From the NCBI GenBank assembly GCA_026075535.2, contig AP026547.1:7626001-7690000 (forward strand): a stretch of DNA of 64,000 nucleotides, given 5' to 3'. The stretch comes from Tricholoma matsutake. Lineage: Eukaryota; Basidiomycota; Agaricomycetes; Agaricales; Tricholomataceae. Position numbers and translations under genes: made by a program. The notes beneath the pieces were generated by a model, which was given only the letters and a program-made list of their open reading frames with translations, was not told where the DNA came from and did not search any database. This document shows positions 24,142-35,322 of the stretch, in pieces; position 1 is the stretch's first letter, and every line of letters starts with the position of its first letter.

Positions 24142-25875
24142 TTGGACACCTTGTATCCTCCACAACATACATGCTCCAATGTATCTTGTCCATGGAACCA
24201 GATGGGAAAGTTATTGAAGCAGCATGAGCAGTGGAAGGGTGTCTTATACACATTTGACCGGAGAGCATGCCCTATTCATTCAGTCCATCTCTACTGTGAA
24301 TGTGAGTGGCTAGCACAATATTCTTGACCACCCTAACAATTCATTAGTATGTAACACCAATTACCACCACAACTTTTTTATCAATGATGGGACTCACACA
24401 TATTATGACAGTGTGATTCTGGATGTGTTACAAGTAGGGGAGCATCAGTTTGCAGAGTGGCAGCTGATCCAGATGTGGATGACGTCGATGTTACTCTCAT
24501 GGTCCATGTTGGGTTGTATTTATGAATCTTTTAGCGCACTGTTGAGCGAAGACTTTTACAGGACATCAGCCACTAACTGTGCCCGCCAATACAACCATAC
24601 ACTGACTGACTCAGAGCCACCAGTTAACTGGCCATTTGGTTTTGCTGTCACTATGGAGCAAGTATGGGATGGATTTGTGATATTGGCCCTCTTGGAAGAC
24701 TGTCAGCAATGGTCCAAGGTTCTAAAGGTACCACACACAGGGGCTCAGAAAGATTGTTTCACAGCTGAGTTACAAATGTGCACCCTCCATTTCTGTCTCC
24801 ATGGCCAGCCTGAGTCATGACATTACTGCCTCAAATGTCTGCGCATCTATAATGGCAAGAAGGTGTGGGTGTGCATAATTGATGGTGTCACAGTGGGGTG
24901 CCCTTGCTGCACAGTCCATAATTGTAAGGTCCCTCTTGAGAACAATCACCATCATTTTTTTCCCCAGGACTCTGCTCAAAATCATGTCTCCTCCGTTGTT
25001 GGCTGCAGTGCCCTTACAATTGCCGATAGTCGTATGTGTGCTGATCTGGAACACCAGGAGGCTAAACAACTTCATCGAGACTGGCAACAGGCCCACTTTC
25101 AACTGAAGGAATGGCTTCAGCATGCCCATGTTGCTCATCCTAGTGATGCTGTTGCCCAAGATGTCAATGTTGTGGATCTGATTGATGCCGAGGAGGAGGA
25201 AGAGGACTTGGAGATTGCTGGGTGCAATAATGATGGGGACCTGGCCACAAAGAACTCACCCAAATGAATATGTGTACAGCTTGGCCACAAATGGACACAT
25301 AATGAGCAGATAATTGTAGTGCCATGTGGTATGATCATTGCATGAGAGACCTTCTATGGTGCTGAGGGTATCAGAAGTGTCATTGTATGAACCAATCTAC
25401 ATTTTGCACTGTTACTGATCAGTGGGTCCAGGAGATGATCAAGCACATGTTCCATGAGGACATCAAACCTGATCACATATTCTTCAATAATAACTGCTCT
25501 GTTGCCAAGGCAGTCAGGGGAAAGGACCCATTCTTTGATGATATTGGACTCACAGTGGATGTTTTCCATTTCAAGGCAAAACACTCTGAAATGGATCTAT
25601 ACTGCCAGCAATACTGTAATCCAGTCACTTATCCAGAGCTTCTGTCAGAGGATGGAAAGGGGTGGTACTTCAATTCATTGATCACAGAGCAGACAAATGT
25701 ATGGCTGGGAGGGCATGCCATCTGTCATGAGATGCTCATTGATAAGTATACCTTCTTCCTCAATGAAATAATTTTACATAGAAACCATATGACTAAAGAA
25801 AAGCTTACAAAAGAGGGACAGCGTCCTAGTAATTGGCTGCATTCAGCTAGACTAGATACAATAGATACAGTGTAG
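24142..25875 (+). pseudogene. KDZ transposase with CxC5/CxC6-type cysteine clusters
   Basis: Three blocks mark the KDZ family. The first is a cysteine cluster, HTCSNVSCPW...RACPIHSVHLYCECEW (24167-24310). The second runs GEHQFAEW, then SATNCARQYN, then a cluster with FTAELQMCTLHFC, GVTVGCPCCTVHNCKVPL and HRDWQQAHFQLKEW (24413-25260). The third is the end of the catalytic domain: HNEQIIV (25301), DHIFFNNNC, LTVDVFHFKAKHSEMD, EQTNVWLGGHAICHEM (25387-25800). Stops interrupt it, including TGA after IIA and after SVIV. It would cut and rejoin the transposon ends in the nucleus. The N-terminus is not evident; the hAT insert ends at 24006. Confidence 0.85.
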
Positions 25876-25893
25876 AGTAGTTCAATAATGAAT

Positions 25894-26221
25894 ACAAAAC
25901 AAGAAATACAAAACGAGAGGCAAAGGACAATCAAACCACATATCAAACCTTGAGTCTCTTACAGTTCTCCTTCCTACAAAATGAGAAATACAAAACGAGA
26001 TGCAAAGGACAATCAAACCACATATCAAACCTTGAGTCTCTTACAGTTCTCCTTCCTACAAAATGAGAAATACAAAACAAGACGCAAAGGACAATCAAAC
26101 CACATATCAAACCTTGAGTCTCTTACGGTTCTCCTTTCTACAAAACAAGAAATACAAAACAAGACGCAAAGGACAATCAAACCACATATCAAACCTTGAG
26201 TCTCTTACAGTTCTCCTTCCC
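25894..26221 (+). repeat. 82-bp tandem repeat, four copies, between the KDZ genes
   Basis: Units start about 25894, 25976, 26058 and 26140, the spacing of GGACAATCAAACCACATATC being exactly 82 bp. They are nearly identical and have no spacers. They lie between the 3' ends of the two convergent KDZ genes. The open frames here are by-products of the repeat. Confidence 0.95.
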
Positions 26222-26227
26222 TCCTGC

Positions 26228-28008
26228 TCAGCTGTGCTTGAGGAAGTATGTCCACAGTCCCTCTGGTGTGCGACCAGCTTTCAGAGCTGCATCCCAGGCA
26301 GCAGCAGGCACCTTGAGTGTCTTGCGATCCTTGTAAAAGGTCATCTGGCAGAACCAAGTCTTGAAGACATCCTCAAATGTGTCCCCAACATTACCATGCG
26401 CCCTCTTCGCAGACTCGCATTTGTCAAATCCATAAAGTATTTCTACTGCATAGAAATCAGATGGCCACATGGGAATATCTGCCTCCAAGGATGTCAGGGA
26501 TGTCAATGAAGACAAGGAGGCAGAGGAAGTTGAATGCACATGCTTGTGGACATGGAAGCTCCTCATAAGATCAAACTCCTGCTCTTGCTTGATGGCAAGC
26601 ATGGTCGATTCAGGACAGGTAGCAGTCTGAGCAAGGGCATCATCTTCATTATCAGATAGCATGAGGTCAATGAAGAAAGGTTCAATGTGTTCCACTTTGA
26701 TCCTATGGGATGGCACAGACTCAATCGCTCAAAACCTTCATGAGGAGGATGCATGGACCACAGGAGCAATCTCTTGTTCAACACTGTTGGAACCACAAGA
26801 ATGGCTAGGATGTGAGGCTTGGCCCTGCTTCTGGCCATTCGCAGTGTTGGGAATAATGACCCTTGGGAATAGTGACCTTGGGAATAACAACTACCTCCCC
26901 ATCATCATCCTGCACAGCTTTGGCCATCTTCCTTTCCTTCAGAGGCTTTCACACAAAGGCCCACTCCTGCAGCAGGTTGTCAAAAAAGTGGGGGCAGATA
27001 CGCTTGCATTCATCTAAGAGCTCGTCAAAGTTGAGGCATGTCCTAACATTAATACCCTTGATGAAAACATGGTTGCAATCCTTCATCAAGACAACTTGTC
27101 TGACCCTGACCTTCATCCATCGCCCAATTGAAGGGTTGTACATATTGATGCACACATCGTCCTCTGGACCAGCCAGTAGGTCAACCTCACCCAGTACCTC
27201 AGCACTCAAGACGAAATGCAGCCATTTAAAGCCACCCTGGGCCTCAAAGATTGTAGCATCCTGATCATCCTAATGAGAAATGATTACAAAATGGGGCAGA
27301 GAAGCAGGATAGATCAAGATACCTTGGCCCAGCCATAAACCATGACTGAATGCTTTGCTTGCTCAATATTTGCTAAGCGCTTTGCATCTGCCGCTCGCTT
27401 GCCCTCCTCCAATGCCTGCTTGAGTGCATACTGCTGAGTGAATGCGGGAGCTAGCTGGGATGCATGGCGAGGATTGGCAAACATATCCCATGCCACCGTC
27501 ATTGATGGGCCAGCAGTTGCAGGGTTGGCAGAAGGGGGTGGTGACAGTGATGGTGGCCTCTCCTTCCCACTTGAATCCATTGGCGATGTGCCTGCGGCTG
27601 CTGTGTTGTTGGCGAGGTGAGTCTTGACTCAACAGCCACCAGTGTCGACACAATGGCAATGACACATCTTGTGTGGGCAATCAACATGTAGCTGCCTGAT
27701 CCCACACCCTTTCTTCATGCATACAACATGGGTAGAACTCTGTGTAGCAGCAGCTTGGGTAGATGGCGGGGCTGAGAGCAGCGGGGAAGAGGAAGGTGAC
27801 ATCAGAGCAGGTGAGGATGGTGGGGATCCCTCTGCATCCTCAGCAAGCCAGAGATAGTACAAGCAATAACTTCCGTTGTTGCTTTTTGCATGGCAGGAGA
27901 CAAACATTTTGCCAGTGTTGCCATTATTGTTTGATTTGCAGATCTTGGGGGTCAGCCGAATGCGACAGGTGCTGCATGCATACACAGTGGGTGATGCCAT
28001 GCTGTTCA
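26228..28008 (-). pseudogene. GRF-type zinc-finger gene carried by the KDZ transposon
   Basis: It starts MNSMASPTVYACSTC. Residues 12-50 form a GRF-like zinc finger (CSTC, TPKIC, GKMFVSC, YCLYYLW). A Ser/Pro-rich spacer and a second cysteine cluster (CMKKGCG, CPHKMCHCHC) follow, then a conserved middle (IGRWMKVRVRQVVLMKDC) and a C-terminal domain (MWPSDFYAVEILYGF, GRTPEGLWTYFL) ending at 26228. A 53-bp intron (27270-27322, GT...AG) fits the frame change exactly. Two TGA stops (27629-27631, 26949) and a later shift disable it. It converges on the transposase. I do not know a function; an accessory role in transposition is an inference from position only. Confidence 0.65.
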
Positions 28009-28199
28009 TTATATCCTGTAGAATAACTGAAAACAGTGTGAGCAAGGGCAGAGTTTCGACAGTCAATGCACTAGTTAGTATAGAGAACATGTTGTACTGT
28101 TGTACTTGCATTACAGTGTGTAGATATTGTGGTGAGGGGGAAAGGTATATGTGCATCCAAATCACAGGCAAATTGAGGTTCAAAATCAGGGGTGACATA

Positions 28200-28261
28200 A
28201 GCCAAACAGGACAAACAGGACAAACAGGACTCATGGGATTATCCAAAATCGAGATTCTCTG
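28200..28261 (-). repeat. KDZ right terminal inverted repeat
   Basis: Inverse partner of 23255-23310. The next eight bases (28262-28269, AGTTTATG) duplicate 23247-23254. Confidence 0.8.
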
Positions 28262-31200
28262 AGTTTATGTAGCGCCTGCCAGAACTTTGACATGAAAAGC
28301 TTGTCACGATCTGAGATGATCTCCAATGATAATACATTCTTGCCCTACCACTCATCAAAGAATATTGTTGACAGGTCCTCTGCAGAGATGTCAGTCCTTG
28401 TAGCAATGATTCGGACATCACTGTTCAACCTGTCCATGAATGTCACAATACAATCGCATCTGTCATCATCAGGTAAGGGCCCAATGAAATCCATCGTGAC
28501 CAAGTCACCACATTGATCAGGAATCGGTAAAGGGTGGAGAGGCCCCAAAGGCTGTTTTGTCATTGGTTTGTTTCATTGACAATCTGCACAACCCGGTACA
28601 TATATGTTTTCTAGGTTGTGCCTCATGTTTGGCCAATAAAATGAATTGCGAAGATTCCCATACGATTTATCAAACCCAAAATGGCCTAAAACATTGTGAG
28701 CAAGGTGGAAAAGTGCCTCACACACCTCACAAACCCATGGCACTATCAAGTGGCTGCCTGCATACCACAATCCATCCACCTCCTTGATACCATCTGGTGG
28801 GAATTCCGCACTCATGATCTTTTTGCACCATGGATCATCTTTGTATCCAGCCTTAATTCTTTTGCACAGCTCCTGGTCTGCCCTGATTGCCAATGTTGCC
28901 CTGATGAATCCTGCATCCACCTCTGCTGGTAATGTTCCAGGGTCACTGAGAATGTGTGCCAAACCATGTGAACTGTCCTCAGCAGCCAAAACAATAGCGA
29001 TGGGCTCCAAGAAATCGGGGGGGTAAGGGGATGATGCATTGGCTTCAGCCTCGAAGGTCATCCTGGAAAGAGCATTGGCTACACAGTTATCTTCACCCTT
29101 GATGTAAATGATTTTGCAATTGTATTGGGACATAAATTCCATCCACCTCACTTGCCATTGACTCAAATCTCGCTGAGTATCAAAATTTTCCAAGGTTTTG
29201 TGGTCGGTGTAGATATAGAAGCTGGTTCCTAGAAGATCAGACCTCCATCACTGGAGCACTCATATAATTGCCAGCATCTCCTTCTCATGTACTGGGTAGT
29301 TAAGTTCAGCACCTTTGAATGTCATTGAGTCAAAGGCAACAGGTCGTGCTGACTCCCAATCCTTGCCAAATGACAGCATGGCACCTGACTGGTAATCACT
29401 TGCATCCGTAGTCATGAAAATCTTCATTCCTGGCATGAGGTTGTAGTCAATAGTAGTCAAGCACTCCCTGCTCATCACTGCTTTCTTGATCTCCTTGAAG
29501 GCCTCCTCGTGATGAGGCAACCACAGAGGAAAATCTCTATTACACTCTATTGTAGTCAATTCAGTGAGGACACGGGTGTGCTCCATAATATTAGGCAGAA
29601 AATGCGCAATGTATCACACAAGTCCACAGAACTGCCGCACCTGGGTCACCATCTGAGGTTGAGGCCAATTCACAATCTGGTCTGCCTTCTTCCAGTCCAT
29701 CTCGATGCCTCATGTAGAGATGTGATGCTTCAGGTTGCAGTATAGGTTCACCTCCCAAAGTGCCATCAAGATTGTCCTCATGTTACGGATGTGTTCCTCC
29801 CAAGAATTGGACCAGACGACAATGTCATCCAGGTAAATATGACAAATTTTTCCAATCCATGGTCTGAGGGCAGTGGTGACATGCTGCTGGTGAATAGCAG
29901 GTGCATTTTTCAGCCCCATCGGCATTACCATCCACTCAAATAACCCAAAGGGTGTTGTAATGGTGGTCAACACAATGTCTTCTGGATGCATTCGGGTCTG
30001 GAAGAAACTATTAGTCATGTCGATAGTACCCCAGATCTGACCTTTGGCACAGTCATTCAAAATGTCATAAATGCATGGAAGGGGGTGTGAATTGGTCACG
30101 GTGTTCTTGTTCAGCTGTCTGTAGTCGTTTACCCATTGAGGTAGCACCATAGCATCTGCTTTTGGGATGATGAATGCAGGAGAAGTGTGAGGTGAAGAGG
30201 AAGGGCAGATATGACCAGCCTTGAGGTGTTGTTGGATCAGTGTCTGCCATGCCTCCCTGAAATTGCATGGGCAAGAGTACATCCATGATTTGATCATTTG
30301 TTCCACATTTTTCAACTTGATCCTTGCCATGATATTCTCTGGTAACTTGTTGACATGAGGTATTGGCTCAAAAACATCCCTAAATTCATCCATGAGGACC
30401 TTTTCCATAGCTTTTAATTTTTCCTCCACTGACAGGCATTCAATCTGGTCTCTGATCATCCCAGCAATGTCTAATGGCTTGATCTCTTCAGGGATGTACT
30501 TCCCAGCTTTCAGTCTTTCCTGGCACACCTCAACAAGTTCTGTAAATGATGCCTTAAGTTTATCCTTTGACTCTTTTTTCATAGCCCTCTCGGCTTTTGC
30601 TGTGAACACGTGCTTCCTATATCTGAATATTGGTGGGTTAAGCAGGTCATAATTACATCTTTTGTCTATAGCCATACAAGAATTGAAGTCCATTACAATT
30701 TTGTTGACATTTAAGAAAGGGATGCCAAGTAACAAGGGCACACAAAGTTTTGGTGCGATAACAGCTTTAACGGAATTAGAAGACCATTGGCCATCTGGAG
30801 TGAAAGGGGAGATCTTTACGTATTCATCTAGAGTAGCAGGTGAAGGGGTTCCATTATCAATAGCAAGAGAGATGGTCACAGGGTTATGCAGGTGGAAACA
30901 GTGCAGTCCAAGCTTTCTAACAAGGTCTTCTTCAATCAGCATGACATATGCCCCGCAGTTGAGCATGCTGTTCACTGTGAGGGGTTCATCAGCAGTATTC
31001 CCCAGCAGCAAACAAGCCCACCAAAAGTGGCATCCAGTGAGGTCTGCACATACCTCATCTTTGGAATCAGATCCAGCACCCAGCACGCAGGACAGCATCA
31101 CTGCCCCAGCCACGAATGATGAATCACTTCCCTTGTTGGTGCTCTCAATGTGACCTGTCAATGCAACCATGGCAACCAGTCATGTTCCACTTGGTACATT

Positions 31201-31310
31201 CCCACTGCGCTTGTGGGACAGCAATATCTCTTCCATCAGTTCCCTATAGTTTCATCCCTCAGGGAAGTCATTAGGGCAGTTTGGGGTGCAGTGGTTCTGG
31301 TACCCATGGC
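28262..31310 (-). pseudogene. pol: Element C pol: protease, RT, RNase H and first half of integrase
   Basis: Minus strand, one frame from 31170. Just before it is a Gag-type zinc knuckle remnant (CLKCRHGYQNHC, about 31300). The protease region is MLNCGAYVMLIEED (Asp of DxG read Asn). RT has the family-specific TIDMTNSFFQT and IYLDDIVVWS (about 29830). RNase H has MTTDASDYQSGAML. The integrase zinc domain (HNVLGHFGFDKSY, CADC) and first core motif (TMDFIGPLPDDD) are followed by ISDRDKLFMSKFW. It stops at the KDZ insertion. TGA stops lie between the pieces. Confidence 0.88.
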
Positions 31311-31668
31311 GACACTTCAGGCAACCTTGGTGCTTGAAGAGTAGGGTCCACTCGTTCTCTGTCAAGCAGGGTGGTTTGCATCAACTGGACATGGATGTCA
31401 CATTGGAGGGTCGAGCACCCTTAGCAGCTCTGGTATTGTATGCATGCAAGTTGTTAGCCAAGGGACGATGACTTACATTCTCGCATTTGCAATGCTCACT
31501 TGAAACCTTCTGACAACTTCTCATCGTGGCTAAATGACATACATCACATGAATATTGTGTTACATGGCACCGACTATCACTTTTCTGATGACTCCCTCCG
31601 CATGCAACTCGAGAGCCTGCTAGACACTGACCTCCGCAGTAGGTCAAAGCTTCAAAAGACAAAGTAGC

Positions 31669-32387
31669 TCATTGAGGCAGCCTGCGACAAGGCTGGCGAA
31701 AAGACAGAGGAAGCACGTCTTGCGGTGTGGATTTCTGAAATTTGAAAGCTTGCAGAGGAGTGTTCCAATGATACCAAATGATACCTGGAGGCTGCTGAGG
31801 AGCTACAATGAGCCCCAAAATGTCAGGCATATTCTCAGGAAGGAATTCCTTCCTGAGCTCCTTCAGAAATTCTGCAAACATCAAACTGACGAGGTCTTCA
31901 CGGTGAGTCACAATCCAATCCTGCACTTGCATATCCTTCAGTCCTGGGAGTACTGCAGCCACATGGTCTGCATCCTCGATCTTCTTATTAGCAGAAAAAA
32001 ATGTTTGCAGCACATTTCCCACTGCCTCATGACCATCAGGGAGATCTCTCTCAGGGTGAGCAGGGGGATCTTCTTGGGTTCAGTGTGCATGCATTCAGCT
32101 ATGGGGTTCAGGGACGTCATAGTGCTGTTTCGCAAGGGTAATGGTGCATAATCTGAGGAGGATGAGTCTGTATTGGTATCGGAGTCAGTCAGGGTGACTG
32201 TATGCATGGTGTTTAGCATGGGATCAATAGGACTGACGTCTGGGGTGGTCAGGGGGCTCAGGGGTTCAATGGAAGATGGGGAAGCCGTATTGGCAGGGTC
32301 CATGCTGGGGTTCATTGGGGTAACAGAGGATGATGGTGTGGTTACATTTGTGAGAACATCAGCAATGGCATGCGCTTGGCTGCACAT
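31669..32387 (-). pseudogene. gag: Element C gag
   Basis: Two overlapping frames together cover a Ser/Thr/Pro-rich acidic N-terminal part (32387 to about 32060) and a capsid-like core (KIPLLTLREISLMVMRQWE, then VLPGLKDMQVQDWIVTHRE and FAEFLKELRKEFLPE). A frameshift near 32000 separates them. The core resembles the gag of G (LQGFETACHRYF, QSWVNADEDRL). The 31311-31668 stretch continues the gag tail in worn form. Confidence 0.7.
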
Positions 32388-32485
32388 GAATGGCAGGTTG
32401 GGCAGTTGCAGTGCTCAACACAGAGATTCAGCAATTTCTGTATGGCATGTACAGCTCAGTGGGGGATATACAGAGAACAACATTC

Positions 32486-32495
32486 AAAAAAAAAG
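32486..32495 (-). promoter_or_regulatory. C-T9 tract in primer-site position of element C
   Basis: On the minus strand the 5' LTR ends ...CTTCA and is followed at once by CTTTTTTTTTG. A tRNA-type primer site would start with TGG. The same design follows the 5' LTRs of G (44289) and I (60848). Confidence 0.55.
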
Positions 32496-32725
32496 TGAAG
32501 CCCTGTTGCACAGGGTTCACTAGAGGAGACAGAGATGTAGGGGAGAAAAGGGGGGGAGTTTGGGCAATGACAGAACAGGCTCAATGTATATATTGAGAGA
32601 AGTAATGAGAAAACAGATCTAGCTAGATGTCTGCAATGATGATGATAGAAGAAAAAGAAGAGATGACATCATGTGAGTGAGTGAGTGCAAATGGATGTCA
32701 ACAAGATAAGGTAAGCATGCTTACA
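32496..32725 (-). repeat. Element C 5' LTR
   Basis: 230 bp, pairs with 22026-22254, followed by the duplication GGGGA. Confidence 0.93.
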
Positions 32726-33907
32726 GGGGAAAGGTTTTTGTGAGAAGATGGTAAGTCCTGACACATTTTTGTGGTACTAACAATTGCTAACATCAGTTTA
32801 GGCTGAGTATGACAATCTTGCAGAGAGCCTCAAAGAAGAGCAATCGGACATCATCCAGAAGATTGTTGACAAGGCCTGCTACTTATACATGCCCTTGGCA
32901 CATTGCAATTGGCTTTCATGGGGCAGTGATCTGTTATTTTTGGAGTTAGCAGAGTAAGTACAGCATGAGGAACAGGAAGTGGTGGCTGCAAGGGCTAAGG
33001 CAGAGGTGCAAGCAATGGAGGTGAAGGCACGAGCAGAGGCAGATGCTGCTGAGGCCAAACAACATCTAGCCACAGCAAAAGCTGCTAAAATCAAAGGATG
33101 ACGCACAGCTCTCAATACTGCTCAGTCTACTCTAGCATCCAAATTCCAGGCTTGGATGATCTCAAAGGAGGAGTTGAGGCAGTGGAGTGCAGCATTGCAG
33201 GCTGAGGTCAAATTCATCATGCAGTTAGAGCTTGGTGAAGAGGAGGACAAAAACAATGACAAGGAGGTCATACCCTTGGGGACCAACAAGCAGCAGGTGA
33301 TAGAGGACAAGGACAATGACAATGACAATGACAATGAGCAGGAGATCATCGCAAAGCAGGTGAAGTTTGAGGAAACTGGTCTCCTCAAGTTTGTGGGGTC
33401 GGTACATTTTCTATTCTATTCATATGAAGTTTTTGAGGCTCATTTTCTTTGTAGTGTGACAGGTGTGCAAAATTCAAGAGTCGCCCTGCCTGTATTGTCA
33501 ATGAAGGGGCTGTGAAATGCTGGAAATGCCTGCAGGAGGTGCAGGGCTGCTATTGGGGAGACATTTTGAGGAGAGGGGTGACAAAGGGGAAGAAGACTGT
33601 GGGGGTTTGTGGGGTAAAGGCTTCAGAGCGTCCAAAACCAGGTAAGCAACTGTTCGATTTCTTTGCTAACATTTTGTACCATATAGTGCCTTGAATTCAA
33701 GTCGTCGGGCCATTGAGGTCACAGGGACAGTCAAAGCAAGACAGAAAAGGGAAGGGGTGGGAAAATCAAGAAGGTGATGAGGGCATGTTGGGTGTAGAGC
33801 AGTGCCGACAGATAATTTTGGAGGAGATGGCAAAGAAAAAGATGCAGCATCATATGCTGGATCAGGAGATAGCGGCACTGGGTAAAATGTTGGATGGGGA
33901 AGAGTAA

Positions 33908-34182
33908 AATTTTGTTGTTTGTGTTTTTGCTATTTTCATATAATAAATTTGTGATTTGTTGAACTGGAAGCAAAAGATATAAGAAATAAGTAGAGTAAAA
34001 GAAATATCTGAAAATTGTTCAAAATGAGATTTGTTTCTGGACCTTGTCGTTGTAAGTGTTCTGAGCATATTTGTAAGAGAAAATGTAAGGAAAAGATGTT
34101 ACAAAATGAGGGAAAGGCTCAGTAAACCATCATGGCCAAAAAACCCTTTTTGGAGCTTGCGTGACCACGCTACAATGCGATA
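33908..34182. other. Spacer between gene E and element D integrase
   Basis: AT-rich. ATAATAAATTT at about 33938 is a plausible polyadenylation signal for gene E. The C-terminal end of the D integrase, expected here on the minus strand, is not recognisable. Confidence 0.4.
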
Positions 34183-35071
34183 TCACGACTTGGATGATAC
34201 ACTAAAATAAATCAACATGATAGGTAAGTAGTTATAAAGGGTTTTGAGGTCGATCAAACATTTTTGCAATGCAATAGCTTGTCGTGCAATAAGGTCGGTT
34301 GTCAAAAGTATTGAATTTGGAGGGGGCTGCAAATATGTAGCTTCAGAGATGTCGAGTGGAATGAGGGGATGGGATCCTGTAACTGTGAAGTAGGGTGAAC
34401 AACCCATGCGTTTGCAAACTGTCACACATTCTGCCCAAAAGACAGAGTGTGCTCCATCTGACCACTTGTTCTGGTCTCTGTCAGCTGGTTTGAATAACAA
34501 TTGTCAAACATCAAAGTGTGCTCTTTTGACAAGTCCATTGGCTCAAGAGTTGTAACCACTGATTTGGATGTGATTGATATGGTATCATTTTGCAAGATAC
34601 TCCATTGCTGCAATAAATGCTGATCTGTTATCACTTACAATTTCATAAAGAGATCTCCATTGACAAATGACATCTTTGAAGATCCAGTCATTGAGGGTCA
34701 TGGCATCTTCATGCCGAAGCTTTTGCCATTCTGGATAGGCTGTTAATGAACATCGCCCTTGAACGATATACTTGAATCCATTCAATGGGGGCATTTGCAT
34801 CATGTTGATGTAGACTTTGCCAAAAAGTGGTGCAGGGGTTGCCACTATGGGTGGAATAAGCAGATTTCAGGTTTGTTGAAACTTGAAGTTGGCAGAGGTG
34901 GCAAGAGCAAATGTACCGTGTGATGTTGGCTTTCATATTGGGCCACCAAAATTGGAGTGCGATGAGGGTTTTCATCATGAACACCATCTTGTGACCGACA
35001 TCATCGTGAGCTGCATGAATAATCTCGAGGCAGCATTCAGGGCTAGTGATGATCTTGTGGGCCCCTTGCAA
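34183..35071 (-). pseudogene. pol: Element D integrase
   Basis: The zinc domain HAAHDDVGHKMVF...CSCHLCQL (34890-35020) is followed by a core in shifted pieces: VYINMMQMPPLNGFKYIVQGRCSL, IVSDNRSAFIAAMEYL (34585-34845), then NGLVKRAHFDV and the C-terminal region with VFWAECVTVCKRMGCSPYF (34183-34500). No chromodomain is seen. Frameshifts separate zinc domain and core. Confidence 0.8.
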
Positions 35072-35322
35072 ATCTTTTCACCAAAGTTTTCCAGAATCTA
35101 AAAAGAACTCAGTGCAATATTGCATGAAGGTGACATAGTCAGCTTCTGAGAGGTCTGGTGGTCATTGTAAATCTTTGAGCCATTTTTGAACACTAAGAAG
35201 TTGTTTGTCATCTCGTTTGGCATGATCAGAACAAGGGACATCTTCATAAGTGATGGTCCCCTTACTGAGATCTGAAGGGAGGGCAAATGTCGGTTGGAGT
35301 GAATGTGATGGGAATAGGTGAG

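Larger units (their letters stand above)
23255..28261. mobile_element. KDZ DNA transposon carrying two convergent genes
   Basis: 5007 bp, flanked by AGTTTATG on both sides (23247-23254, 28262-28269) within the integrase of C. Taking out one copy plus the insert restores the integrase frame through ALHKLTGVK. The terminal inverted repeats share TTGGATAATCCCAT and then run as GTCC/TTT repeats. Inside are a KDZ transposase (+), an 82-bp tandem repeat, a GRF-type zinc-finger gene (-) and a hAT-type insert near the left end. An 8-bp duplication fits the KDZ (Zisupton-like) superfamily, and also hAT. Confidence 0.88.
22026..32725 (-). mobile_element. Element C: complete but decayed gypsy element, duplication GGGGA
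   Basis: LTRs of 229 and 230 bp lie at 22026-22254 and 32496-32725. GGGGA flanks both sides (22021-22025, 32726-32730). On the minus strand the 3' LTR is preceded by the tract GGGAGGGGGAGGG. Without the 5007-bp KDZ insertion and one copy of its 8-bp duplication, pol reads in one frame from 31170 to 22850. It is inserted in exon 1 of gene E. Confidence 0.93.
21926..33907 (+). pseudogene. Gene E: antisense spliced gene of element D, split by element C
   Basis: Exons: 21926-22025 joined across element C to 32731-32750, then 32802-33401, 33455-33641 and 33687-33907. The introns are 51, 53 and 45 bp with GT...AG ends and GCTAAC branch sites in the first and third. The product, about 375 residues, starts MSLLVDFETAIIDFAKAMP. 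It forms an alanine/glutamate-rich coiled coil (about residues 90-150), then an acidic repeat (DNDNDNDN) and a cluster CDRC-x8-C-x8-CWKC-x6-C resembling fungal Zn2Cys6 spacing. It ends in a short helical tail. Four in-frame stops remain besides the insertion. Position and design match the antisense gene of B. Confidence 0.7.

Noticed and set aside
25894..26221. 82-bp repeats as a coding repeat protein
   Set aside because: The open frames arise because the repeat lacks stops in some frames; the neighbouring genes are clear and no start or domain supports a protein here.
32486..32495. The C-T9 tract of element C as a hidden tRNA primer site
   Set aside because: No TGG or longer tRNA 3'-end complement could be found within the first 30 bases after the LTR.
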